Assembly (NCBI GenBank): GCA_049608225.1
Contig: JBMYXI010000061.1
Span: forward strand, 1 to 21,111
Direction: 5' to 3'
Origin: Parashewanella sp049608225
GTDB taxonomy: Bacteria > Pseudomonadota > Gammaproteobacteria > Enterobacterales > Shewanellaceae
Length of the DNA: 21,111 bases
Of this stretch, positions 8,038-15,926 are shown piece after piece. Below the pieces are notes generated by a model. The model was not told the DNA's origin. It saw only the letters and a list, made by a program, of their open reading frames with translations, and made no database searches. The translations under genes and the position numbers were made by a program. Every line of letters starts with the position of its first letter. Position 1 is the stretch's first letter.

Positions 8038-8589
8038 TTAACAGCTAGTTATTATAGCTGCTATCTCTGGCGGTCTTACCTCTATGACATAACTTTGATA
8101 AGAGACATAACAATTGGTTGCCATGATTTGCTGTGCGGTTGCACCATTGGCAATAACATTGAGAGTGGACATATAAAGATCGCGAGTTAACCCACCAGAA
8201 CTTCCGGTGCCATTAAAGATAATACTATAAGTATAAGATGATAGATCAATATTCATCGCTTCCAGTATTTCGGGAATATCATTTTGAGGCTGAGGTGTTT
8301 GAGTCACTGGATCATGTGAAACACCGATTGGGTAGCCTTTATCAAATGTGACGTCATTGTGAACAAATCCGTTTGTTAATCCACCGTTACCACTGTTTAC
8401 TTGAGCTATTTGGTGCTGCAATTGAGCAGTGGCTTTCATGCTAGCAGCTAAGGATTTGATAACTGAGCGATTGGTGTCTGACGATAAATTAATAAATTGT
8501 GGTAAGGCCGTTATCGCTAAAATACCTAGCAGAATGATCACCACAACCAATTCTATTAAAGTAAATCCGTTATGAGTTTTAATCGTCAT
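8038..8589 (-). CDS. MSHA-like type IV pilin (prepilin)
   Basis: This is a 183-aa class IV prepilin. A short 8-residue basic leader ends in Gly8, followed by Phe9 of the mature protein (NG|FTLIELVVVIILLGILA). Glu13 is the conserved Glu5 of mature pilins. The hydrophobic helix and the wording LVVVIILLGILAITA resemble the MshA family more than PilA. The globular part ends with Cys160 and Cys183, which would form the C-terminal disulphide-bounded D-region. It would be processed by the PilD peptidase and assembled by a type IV pilus or MSHA machine encoded elsewhere, since no assembly genes are near. No clear SD is seen before the ATG. It could also be a minor pilin. Confidence 0.85.
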   Translation of the reverse strand: MTIKTHNGFTLIELVVVIILLGILAITALPQFINLSSDTNRSVIKSLAASMKATAQLQHQIAQVNSGNGGLTNGFVHNDVTFDKGYPIGVSHDPVTQTPQPQNDIPEILEAMNIDLSSYTYSIIFNGTGSSGGLTRDLYMSTLNVIANGATAQQIMATNCYVSYQSYVIEVRPPEIAAIITSC

Positions 8590-9063
8590 AATATCAATAA
8601 GGTTACGTCATCAAAATTTAGTTATGGGCTGTAGCAAATAAATGTCGCTCGTATCAGGCGTACTTTATGGATGTAGCCAGTGGAGTAACTTATATTACCT
8701 AATAACGAATTAATATGGTATATCGACTTTGATTTTCTGCTGTTATTTTGGGACTTCTAAGCTTAATTCGAAATAAAGTAGTTGATAGCGGTTGTTGTTT
8801 TTGTATTGCATAATCAAAATGGTATCACAACTGGAAAACACTTAGTTAAACTTCCCTACTGAATGAAGACTTACAAGTTGCATGTTATTCAGAACCTTGA
8901 TTTAAAATACAGTGATTTTATTGGTAGCATTATGTTTTGTTCGTTTAGCGATAGAAAGCCAATGTTTGAACAGTGCTAATGGATATCATTTTAAATAAGT
9001 CTTTCTTAGAGTTCTTATCTTAAGGCGTACTTTGATAATTTAGAATAAGGTGAAGTTATACAT
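8590..9063. other. AT-rich intergenic region of about 470 bp
   Basis: This divergent region holds the promoters of the pilin gene (leftward) and the methyltransferase-like gene (rightward). I see no RNA gene, IS remnant or terminator. An 11-bp direct repeat AGGCGTACTTT occurs at 8656-8666 and 9023-9033, but only twice and far apart. A 38-codon ORF at 8863-8979 has no ribosome-binding site. Confidence 0.5.
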
Positions 9064-10206
9064 TTGAATATTCAGTTCGATGCTCATTCGCTTGTTACCG
9101 ACCAAAGCTCAACTGTGAAACAAAGCCAATTGGTGAATGAAGTCGTTATTAATTCCATACATTATCAACAGACTACGACTGCCTCCCCATGCTTTGTTGC
9201 TACAAGTTTTCATCAACAAGAACCAAGATCTGAAAATAAAAGTAGAGATAATGCCCCCTTAAGTGAAGAGATTTTTACCCAAACATTAAGGCGCTTTTAT
9301 TTAGAAGAAAAGATACAGTATCTACAAAAAGCAATAGAATTGGGAGCCAAGCTTCCTATGTCAATTCATCATCCTTATTGGGATAAGTATTGTAGTGTTG
9401 TTGCGAGAATTAAAGTGACGCTGCATACACAATTTGAACAAGGCACAATTGATGTGCAGCAAGTACGGCAAGTGCAAGAGCAGCTTAACGGTTACAGAGA
9501 GCTTTTATGTGGCATCGTACCACATACAATAAAGGGACTTTGGGCGCTCGCACAAACATTAAATATAAAAGAAAAATGGCAAGTTTGTGATCTTGGGACG
9601 AATACTTTTTTTGATTGGCACGATGTAGCAGGAAACGAACTTTCTGAATGTCTTGATTGGCTGCAATATATCCAATTTGAAATATTGGGTATTTACGAGC
9701 TTTCCTGTGTACAATTCGCTCAAGAGCTCCTTGATTGCTTTGATGACTTTTCGTTTCACTTCTTTGAGCTTTGTGCAGGCAGAGCGTTAGTTTCAGCATC
9801 ATTACTGAATGCTGGTGCTCGCTCTGTCGAAGCGACTGATATAAAGCAGCCATTTTTACTCTGCTTCAATCATATCGAATTGCAATATTTTAATGGGCTT
9901 GAGTTATCAAATGTATATACTGTTGATACTTTATTCATTGCATGTAGCCCAACGATTAATGTGATCCAATCTTGGGCTGTATGCCAATATAAAAATTTGC
10001 TTTTAGTTACGGGGAGTAATTTAAGTTCGTACTTGTTCTCTTTGAAAAATGCTCAAGTTCAAGTGCTCCAATTCCAGTGCTACCCCAAAAACTCGTCTCA
10101 TAGCGAGGTACTACTTGTGGGGTTAAACTATAAACTCACTGAGTTTAAGCAACTTGTTACCAAAATCAAGCCTCAGTACCTTCCTCGAATATTTAAGTAT
10201 ATTTGA
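9064..10206 (+). CDS. Orphan protein with a degenerate SAM-methyltransferase-like region
   Basis: This is a 380-aa protein that I do not recognise as a named family. The start is TTG at 9064 with AAGGTGAA at 9047-9054 (9-nt spacing). No ATG occurs in frame for about 99 codons, so TTG is well supported. Residues 1-80 are polar and probably disordered, and residues 80-230 are mostly helical. Residues 233-260 (FFELCAGRALVSASLL through EATDIK) look like motif I and the acidic end of beta-2 of a class I methyltransferase, with Gly239 and Asp259. The glycine-rich loop is poor and the motif IV position reads FIACSP, so catalysis is doubtful. There is no signal peptide and no operon partner. An alternative is a pseudo-enzyme or secreted effector. 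Confidence 0.6.
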   Translation: MNIQFDAHSLVTDQSSTVKQSQLVNEVVINSIHYQQTTTASPCFVATSFHQQEPRSENKSRDNAPLSEEIFTQTLRRFYLEEKIQYLQKAIELGAKLPMSIHHPYWDKYCSVVARIKVTLHTQFEQGTIDVQQVRQVQEQLNGYRELLCGIVPHTIKGLWALAQTLNIKEKWQVCDLGTNTFFDWHDVAGNELSECLDWLQYIQFEILGIYELSCVQFAQELLDCFDDFSFHFFELCAGRALVSASLLNAGARSVEATDIKQPFLLCFNHIELQYFNGLELSNVYTVDTLFIACSPTINVIQSWAVCQYKNLLLVTGSNLSSYLFSLKNAQVQVLQFQCYPKNSSHSEVLLVGLNYKLTEFKQLVTKIKPQYLPRIFKYI

Positions 10207-10290
10207 TGCTTTTAAGAGATCGGCTATTGCCGCTAATGTGTTAAAGGGTGGATAATAGAAAGATAATAAATTTATTACGTACTTCAAGAA

Positions 10291-13200
10291 ATGCTACCAA
10301 AATTATCCCACAACCAGACACTGGAACCTGTATATCTTTCTTATTTAACTGCACTAGAGAGCAGTGGTTTCGAAGGGGAAATTGATAAGCGTTATAACAC
10401 TCGAATTGTGCAAGCGACGGATAATTCCGTTTATCAATTCCTCCCTCAGGCTGTATTGTATCCAAAACATCAAGCTGATATTCAGCTTGCTATTCAATTG
10501 GCAAATGATGAAAAATTTAAGCAAGTCACCTTTAGTCCTCGCGGCGGCGGTACGGGAACCAACGGTCAGTCATTAACTCACGGCTTAATTTTAGATTTAT
10601 CCAGACACATGACGCGTGTACTTGAAGTCAATGCTGAAGAGGGTTGGGCACGCGTTGAAACAGGTTTAGTGAAAGACGCATTAAACGATGCATTGCGCCC
10701 TTTTGGGTTCTTTTTTAGCCCTGATCTATCGACATCAAATCGGGCAACCGTCGGCGGTATGATCAATACCGATGCGTCTGGTGCGGGCTCTTTGGTGTAT
10801 GGCAAAACCTCTGATCATGTGCTGGGATTATCGAGTGTGATGATGGATGGTTCACTTCTAATGACTAAGCCTATGGACAAGGCGTCCATTGCGCAACAAA
10901 CGCAGCACCAATCTCTCATTCAAAATGTTGCCTTTCAGAGCGAACAGCAGCGTCCATTGATTTTACAACGCTTTCCTAAGTTAAATCGTTTTTTAACGGG
11001 TTATGACTTAAAGCATGTATGGAATGATGATCTCACTAAGTTTGACTTAACGCGAATTTTAACGGGCTCTGAAGGAACGCTTGCCGTTATCACTGAAGCA
11101 AAACTGAATTTAACACCAATCCCGAAAAAACGTTTGTTGGTCAATATAAAATATGATTCCTTTGAATCCGCTTTGCGTCACGCTCCTGATTTAGTTAAAG
11201 CGAATGCGACGGTTGTTGAAACCATTGACTCCAAAGTGCTTAACCTAGCAAAGCAAGATATCGTTTGGCATTCTGTTTCATCTTTGATTTCAGATATTCA
11301 AGGTAAAGTCATAGATGGGCTTAATATGGTGGAATTTGCAGGCGAAGCTGGTGATGTTGAATCTCGATTTCGCCAACTTTGCCAGCGGTTAGATCAGCAA
11401 GTTTCAGAGAAAATGGGTGGGGTGCTGGATTATCAGTTCACTGATAATGTGCAGAGTATCAGTAAAGTTTATGCGATGCGCAAAAAAGCCGTCGGTTTAC
11501 TGGGTAATACCAAAGGCAATCGTAAGCCACTCGCCTTTGCAGAAGACACTGCAGTACCACCTGAAAATCTGGCTGACTTTATCATGGAGTTCAGAGCACT
11601 ACTTGATAGTCATCAACTAGAATATGGCATGTTTGGTCATGTTGATGCAGGTGTTTTACATGTCAGACCTGCACTCGATATGTGCGATCCTAGTGATGAA
11701 AAGCTATTAAAAACCGTGTCAGATCAGGTGGCTGCTTTAACCATGAAATACGGTGGCTTGATGTGGGGAGAGCACGGTAAAGGTGTTCGTGGTGAATATG
11801 CACCAGAGGTTTTTGGCGAAGAGGTGTATCAACTGCAATGCCAAATAAAAGGTTGGTTTGATCCGGATAATCGCTTAAATCCGGGGAAATTGTTTTCACC
11901 TGAAAACACACTGCTTAAATACAATGTGGACAGTGAAAAGCGTGGCAGTTTTGATAGGCAAATACCAATAACAGTACGTACTGATTTTCCTGATGTGATG
12001 AATTGTAACGGTAATGGACTGTGTTTTAACTACAGTGCGCAATCGCCTATGTGTCCTTCTTATAAAGCTACGGGCGATCGGATCCAATCACCCAAAGGTC
12101 GCACGAGCGTCATGCGTGAATGGTTACGCTTATTGGCAAATAACAATATTGATGTTAACGAACTCGTCCGTGCTAAGTCAGCAAGTTTGTTGCAACGGGG
12201 AATAAATAGTTTCAAATCAAAATCACAATACGATTTTTCTACGGAAGTGATGGAATCATTACAGGGATGTTTAGCCTGCAAAGCCTGCTCAAGTCAGTGT
12301 CCTGTGAAAGTAGATGTGCCTAAATTTCGTGCTCAATTTTTCGATATTTACTATAAACGTTATTTACGACCTGCAACAGATCACTTAGTTGCAAGCATCG
12401 AACAAAGTTTGCCAATGATGGCAAAGCTGCCGAAATTAGTTAATTCGCTTTCACAAAATGGCTTTAGCCAATGGTTGGTCAAAAAGACCTTGGGATATGT
12501 TGATGCACCAGCGTTATCGGTGCCAACGCTTCAACAGTCGTTGGTTAAGCATGATGCAATAAGTTATGACTTAGCCAAGTTAAATGCTATCCCTAGTGTT
12601 GAACGAGCTAAGCATGTGCTGGTGGTGCAAGATCCTTTTAATAGCTTTTATGATGCGCAGTTGGTATTCAAGTTGATCAAGTTAATTGAAAAGCTTGGGT
12701 TAAAACCTGTGTTACTGCCTTATAAACCTAATGGTAAGCCGATCCATATTAAGGGTTTTCTTGATAAATTTGCCAATACTGCACGAGATTGCGCCGACTT
12801 TTTAAATCAAGTGGCTAAACTCGGTATGCCAATGATAGGGCTTGATCCTGCACTGGTGCTTTGTTATCGGGATGAGTACAAACAAGTTCTTGGTGAACAA
12901 AGAGGCGATTTTGAAGTGCAATTAGTGAACGAGTGGCTTAATAAATATTTAACGGAAACACGTTCAGCTGAAAACAGCAGTCAAACTTATACACTTTTCA
13001 ATCATTGTACTGAAGCTACGGCGCGCCCTAATTCATCGAATGAATGGCGAAATATTTTCAACAAGTTTGGGTTAAAATTAGAGTCAGTCAATCTGGGTTG
13101 TTGTGGTATGGCGGGCACTTATGGTCATGAAGTGAAAAACCTTGAGCGTAGTGAGAAACTGTTTGATCTTTCATGGAAACCTAACATAGCGACACGCACA

Positions 13201-13308
13201 CAAAACCAAGTATTAGTCACAGGGTTTTCTTGCCGAAGCCAAGTTAAGCGATTCGCGGGTTTTCGAAGTCGCCATCCAATTGAAGTGTTATTGGATTGTT
13301 TTGATTAG
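10291..13308 (+). CDS. ydiJ: FAD-linked, iron-sulphur oxidoreductase of the YdiJ type (probable D-2-hydroxyglutarate dehydrogenase)
   Basis: This is a 1005-aa fusion protein close in length to E. coli YdiJ (about 1018 aa). The FAD-binding (PCMH-type) domain covers about residues 40-200, with PRGGGTGTNGQ and the SNRATVGGMINTDASGAGS segment. The FAD-oxidase C domain contains FGHVDAGVLHVRP and WGEHGKGVRGEY, whose histidines are typical of D-2-hydroxyacid dehydrogenases. Iron-sulphur cysteines follow: C572, C578, C588, and CLACKACSSQCP with C660, C663, C666 and C670. Two CCG-type segments close the protein (HCTEATARP, then GCCGMAG with C937-C938). The family oxidises D-2-hydroxyacids and passes electrons on via Fe-S clusters. 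YdiJ homologues are reported to act on D-2-hydroxyglutarate, but lactate or glycolate cannot be excluded here. It forms an operon with the DUF1285 gene 9 bp downstream. The SD is weak. Confidence 0.88.
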   Translation: MLPKLSHNQTLEPVYLSYLTALESSGFEGEIDKRYNTRIVQATDNSVYQFLPQAVLYPKHQADIQLAIQLANDEKFKQVTFSPRGGGTGTNGQSLTHGLILDLSRHMTRVLEVNAEEGWARVETGLVKDALNDALRPFGFFFSPDLSTSNRATVGGMINTDASGAGSLVYGKTSDHVLGLSSVMMDGSLLMTKPMDKASIAQQTQHQSLIQNVAFQSEQQRPLILQRFPKLNRFLTGYDLKHVWNDDLTKFDLTRILTGSEGTLAVITEAKLNLTPIPKKRLLVNIKYDSFESALRHAPDLVKANATVVETIDSKVLNLAKQDIVWHSVSSLISDIQGKVIDGLNMVEFAGEAGDVESRFRQLCQRLDQQVSEKMGGVLDYQFTDNVQSISKVYAMRKKAVGLLGNTKGNRKPLAFAEDTAVPPENLADFIMEFRALLDSHQLEYGMFGHVDAGVLHVRPALDMCDPSDEKLLKTVSDQVAALTMKYGGLMWGEHGKGVRGEYAPEVFGEEVYQLQCQIKGWFDPDNRLNPGKLFSPENTLLKYNVDSEKRGSFDRQIPITVRTDFPDVMNCNGNGLCFNYSAQSPMCPSYKATGDRIQSPKGRTSVMREWLRLLANNNIDVNELVRAKSASLLQRGINSFKSKSQYDFSTEVMESLQGCLACKACSSQCPVKVDVPKFRAQFFDIYYKRYLRPATDHLVASIEQSLPMMAKLPKLVNSLSQNGFSQWLVKKTLGYVDAPALSVPTLQQSLVKHDAISYDLAKLNAIPSVERAKHVLVVQDPFNSFYDAQLVFKLIKLIEKLGLKPVLLPYKPNGKPIHIKGFLDKFANTARDCADFLNQVAKLGMPMIGLDPALVLCYRDEYKQVLGEQRGDFEVQLVNEWLNKYLTETRSAENSSQTYTLFNHCTEATARPNSSNEWRNIFNKFGLKLESVNLGCCGMAGTYGHEVKNLERSEKLFDLSWKPNIATRTQNQVLVTGFSCRSQVKRFAGFRSRHPIEVLLDCFD

Positions 13309-13317
13309 GAGGTTGCA

Positions 13318-13752
13318 ATGGGTATTGATAATTCTGATTCACCGTTAGCTAAATTTCGCACTGAACATAATGTTGAACTGTGTAGCGAGCAAGAATTGTT
13401 TCATATCGATGCTCAAGGTCAATGGTTTTATCAGCAATCCCAATTACCGAATAAATTTGCCAAGCTCTTTAGTCAAATTTTACAACTTGAAGGTGACCAA
13501 TATTTTTTGGTCACTCCAGTAGAAAAGGTGAAAGTTACGGTAAAAAATGTGCCCTTTAACATTGTTGACTTTAATGAGCTAGCCAGCGGGGCGATTGAAT
13601 TAACGTCCTCAATTGGCACTGTGCATCAGTTAAATAATGTCGAAGCTTTTGTGGTTCACGAGTCGGCAATAACCTGTGTGGTCGAAAGGGAATTATCTGC
13701 CAACCTGAACCGCGCCTGTTATTATCGTTTTATTGAAAAGTATTTGAATTAA
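13318..13752 (+). CDS. DUF1285 family protein
   Basis: This is a 144-aa cytosolic protein with no signal peptide or membrane segment. The stretch HIDAQGQWFY followed by FAKLFSQIL and YFLVTPVEKVKV is characteristic of the DUF1285 family, which has known structures but no established function. Family members are often somewhat longer (about 170-180 aa), and this one is short at the N-terminus. AGGAGG at 13306-13311, overlapping the end of ydiJ, is a near-perfect SD for ATG at 13318, so it is co-transcribed and perhaps translationally coupled with ydiJ. Confidence 0.82.
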   Translation: MGIDNSDSPLAKFRTEHNVELCSEQELFHIDAQGQWFYQQSQLPNKFAKLFSQILQLEGDQYFLVTPVEKVKVTVKNVPFNIVDFNELASGAIELTSSIGTVHQLNNVEAFVVHESAITCVVERELSANLNRACYYRFIEKYLN

Positions 13753-13823
13753 ATCAGTTAACAAACGCCACATTCTTCGGTAAAGTAATTTTATCATGGA
13801 TAGAAAACGGACAGTGGTGAGTT

Positions 13824-14237
13824 ATGCGTCGACAAGAAAGTCTGAGTTACTTAATATCGCATCTGAACATATCCATAAAAAATGAAATGGAGAATCAGCT
13901 TAAAAAATATCGTCTTGATATTAAATTGTGGCCGATACTTTTTGCGCTTTGGGAAAAGGAAGGAGTTAGCCAAGCTGAGTTGTCGAGTTTCTGTGATTTA
14001 CCCAGCTACACAGTGACAAGGATGCTTGATCAACTTCAAAGTTTGGGACTGATAAAACGCCAACAACAGCAACATAATCGTCGGGCGTTTCATGTTTACT
14101 TGACCGATGAAGCCAAGGCATTAGAGCATGACATTACTCGTGAAATGGAGCGAGTCTATGACCACTTGTTGCAAGACTTGACTGGTGATGAACGTCATAA
14201 TCTTATTATTTTATTGAAAAAAATAAATCCTACATAG
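13824..14237 (+). CDS. MarR family transcriptional regulator
   Basis: This is a 137-aa protein with the MarR winged-helix layout. N-terminal dimerisation helices come first, then a helix-turn-helix around residues 50-75 (QAELSSFCDLPSYTVTRMLDQL), and a basic wing RQQQQHNRRAFHVYLT. A C-terminal helix completes the dimer interface. MarR proteins act as dimeric, ligand-responsive repressors. The gene lies 71 bp after the DUF1285 gene and only 13 bp before a probable TnaC-like leader peptide and tryptophanase, so it may be co-transcribed with tnaA and could control it (inference). GTGGTGAG lies upstream of the ATG as SD. Confidence 0.88.
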   Translation: MRRQESLSYLISHLNISIKNEMENQLKKYRLDIKLWPILFALWEKEGVSQAELSSFCDLPSYTVTRMLDQLQSLGLIKRQQQQHNRRAFHVYLTDEAKALEHDITREMERVYDHLLQDLTGDERHNLIILLKKINPT

Positions 14238-14250
14238 TTTGGAGCCTATT

Positions 14251-14334
14251 TTGAAATCAATATCGCTCAATCAGTTTTTACTCATATGGTTTACGCTTGA
14301 CCACCAAATATCAGCCTCTTCACTTCACTTTTAA
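14251..14334 (+). CDS. Putative TnaC-like leader (arrest) peptide upstream of tryptophanase
   Basis: This is a 27-codon ORF starting with TTG, preceded by GGAG at 14241-14244 with a 6-nt spacing, and ending with TAA. The peptide carries WFTLDHQI with Trp at residue 13. E. coli TnaC has WFNIDNKI with Trp12, so W, F, a branched aliphatic residue, D and I line up at the same spacing. In E. coli, TnaC stalls the ribosome with free tryptophan and blocks Rho at the adjacent rut site, turning on tnaA. The proline that E. coli TnaC has 12 residues after Trp is a Leu here, and the peptide extends two residues beyond it (HF). It lies 57 bp before tnaA. It could be a TnaC variant, a decayed one, or chance. 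Confidence 0.6.
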   Translation: MKSISLNQFLLIWFTLDHQISASSLHF

Positions 14335-14340
14335 TTCTGT
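14301..14340 (+). promoter_or_regulatory. Candidate rut-like C-rich, G-poor stretch
   Basis: In these 40 bases of the sense strand I count 13 C and 2 G, giving a C>G bubble spanning the end of the leader ORF. This is the kind of segment Rho loads on in the E. coli tnaC-tnaA region. The following spacer (14335-14391) is U-rich and has no intrinsic terminator hairpin, consistent with Rho-dependent control. The call rests on composition and context only. Confidence 0.4.
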
Positions 14341-14391
14341 TTTTATATTTTTTATCACCCATTAAATTAGTGACTGTTGGAGATTTAAAGT

Positions 14392-15783
14392 ATGAAACGC
14401 ATTCCAGAACCTTTTCGCATCAAAATGGTAGAACCGATCCGTATTACCGATTTTAACGACCGTAAAAAAGCGCTAGAACAAGCGGGATACAATCCTTTTT
14501 TATTACGCAGTGAAGATGTCTACATTGATCTCCTTACCGACTCAGGAACTGGCGCCATGAGTGATCGCCAATGGAGCGGGTTAATGATGGGGGATGAGTC
14601 TTACGCAGGCAGCCGCAACTTTTATCATTTACAACAAAGTGCTAGAGCGCTTTTCGGTTACCAACATGTGATGCCGGTTCATCAAGGTCGCGGAGCCGAG
14701 CAAGTGTTATTTCCATGTTTAGTTGAAAAATGTGGCAGTGAGCAACCAGTATTCATTTCAAATTATCATTTTGATACCACAGCTGCACATGTTGAAATGA
14801 GCGGTGCCACCGCGATTAATGTATTGACACCCAAAGCGCTTGATACCGAAAGCTACCACCCTTGGAAAGGAAACTTTGATTTAGAGGCATTGAAGGCTGA
14901 AATAGTAAAGCATGGCGCTCATCATATAGCTGGGATCATTATTACCGTTACCTGTAACAGTTCAGGCGGGCAACCTGTCTCGATGACAAACATTAAGGCT
15001 GTGAGTGAACTTGCAAGGCAGCATACTATTCCCGTGGTGATCGACTCAGCTCGATATGCTGAGAATGCTTATTTTATTAAACAACGCGAACAAAATTACC
15101 AACATCGAACCATTGAAGATATTGTGGCTGAGATGTTCAGTTACGCTGATATGATGACGCTATCGGCTAAGAAAGATCCAACGGTAAATATTGGTGGTTT
15201 GCTGTGTGTGAAGTCAGATAATGACTTATTTCAAGCTTGCCAAAGTCGATGCGTCCCTATGGAAGGCTTTGTCACTTATGGCGGTCTCGCTGGACGTGAT
15301 ATGGAGGCTTTGGCCATTGGTATTGAAGAAAGCTGTAATGAAGATATGCTCAATTATCGGATTAATCAGGTCGCCTATTTAGGTGAGCGCTTAAGAGAGG
15401 CGGGCGTGCCAATTCAATATCCAACAGGTGGTCATGCTGTATTTATTGATGCCGGACGAATGTTGCCTCATATTCCAGCTGAGCAATTTCCTGCCCACTC
15501 ATTAGCTTGTGAACTGTATTTAGAGTCTGGTGTGAGAGGTGTTGAAATTGGCTCGTTACTGCTTGGTCGAGATCCTGTTACAGGTCAACAAAAACCATCG
15601 CCTTTCGAACTGTTGAGGCTGACCATTCCAAGGCGTACTTATACCAATGATCATATGGATTACATTGCTGACGCCATAATCGAAGTGTTTAAGAGGAAAG
15701 AGACAGTAAAAGGATTGGAATTTATTTATGAGCCTAAAGTGCTAAGGCATTTTACAGCGAAAATGAGAATAGCTACCAGCTAA
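14392..15783 (+). CDS. tnaA: Tryptophanase (tryptophan indole-lyase)
   Basis: This is a PLP-dependent beta-eliminating lyase that converts L-tryptophan to indole, pyruvate and ammonia in the cytoplasm. The 463 aa are close to E. coli TnaA (471). The PLP lysine is in SAKKD (Lys261). HQGRGAEQ (97-104) and DSARYAENAYFIKQRE (218-233) are family signatures. Tyrosine phenol-lyase is the close relative, but three positions favour tryptophanase: Asp128 in HFDTT (Thr in the lyase), VEIGSLLLGRDP (384-395), where the lyase has an MERG arginine, and His453 in VLRHFTAK (Phe in the lyase). Some other stretches, such as AMSDRQW, resemble the lyase. GGAG stands 9 nt before ATG. No tnaB-type tryptophan permease follows. 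Confidence 0.92.
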   Translation: MKRIPEPFRIKMVEPIRITDFNDRKKALEQAGYNPFLLRSEDVYIDLLTDSGTGAMSDRQWSGLMMGDESYAGSRNFYHLQQSARALFGYQHVMPVHQGRGAEQVLFPCLVEKCGSEQPVFISNYHFDTTAAHVEMSGATAINVLTPKALDTESYHPWKGNFDLEALKAEIVKHGAHHIAGIIITVTCNSSGGQPVSMTNIKAVSELARQHTIPVVIDSARYAENAYFIKQREQNYQHRTIEDIVAEMFSYADMMTLSAKKDPTVNIGGLLCVKSDNDLFQACQSRCVPMEGFVTYGGLAGRDMEALAIGIEESCNEDMLNYRINQVAYLGERLREAGVPIQYPTGGHAVFIDAGRMLPHIPAEQFPAHSLACELYLESGVRGVEIGSLLLGRDPVTGQQKPSPFELLRLTIPRRTYTNDHMDYIADAIIEVFKRKETVKGLEFIYEPKVLRHFTAKMRIATS

Positions 15784-15926
15784 TTGTAGCTGCTGGAAAT
15801 TGTATTAACTTTTGTTCACTTACAAAGTATGCTTTTTTCAGTTAAGTTGTAGATAGCCTTAAATATCACCTAAATGAATGTGTTATAACCTTAGCTAAGT
15901 CTCTGTGAGAGATATAGGAGGGTAAT

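Noticed and set aside
8863..8979. 38-codon ORF in the AT-rich gap
   Set aside because: No ribosome-binding site, no recognisable similarity, and length expected by chance.
9485..9853. Antisense ORF of 122 codons inside the methyltransferase-like gene
   Set aside because: Shadow of the sense frame; no ribosome-binding site and no plausible protein features.
10221..10232. CGGC/GCCG hairpin after the methyltransferase-like gene as a terminator
   Set aside because: Only a 4-bp stem and no T-run.
14392..15783. Tyrosine phenol-lyase instead of tryptophanase
   Set aside because: Asp128, the VEIGS segment and His453 follow tryptophanase; the arginine and threonine that define the phenol-lyase site are absent.
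15777..15792. Hairpin CAGCTA/TAGCTG at the end of tnaA as a terminator
   Set aside because: The stem is perfect but no T-run follows, and it overlaps the stop codon.
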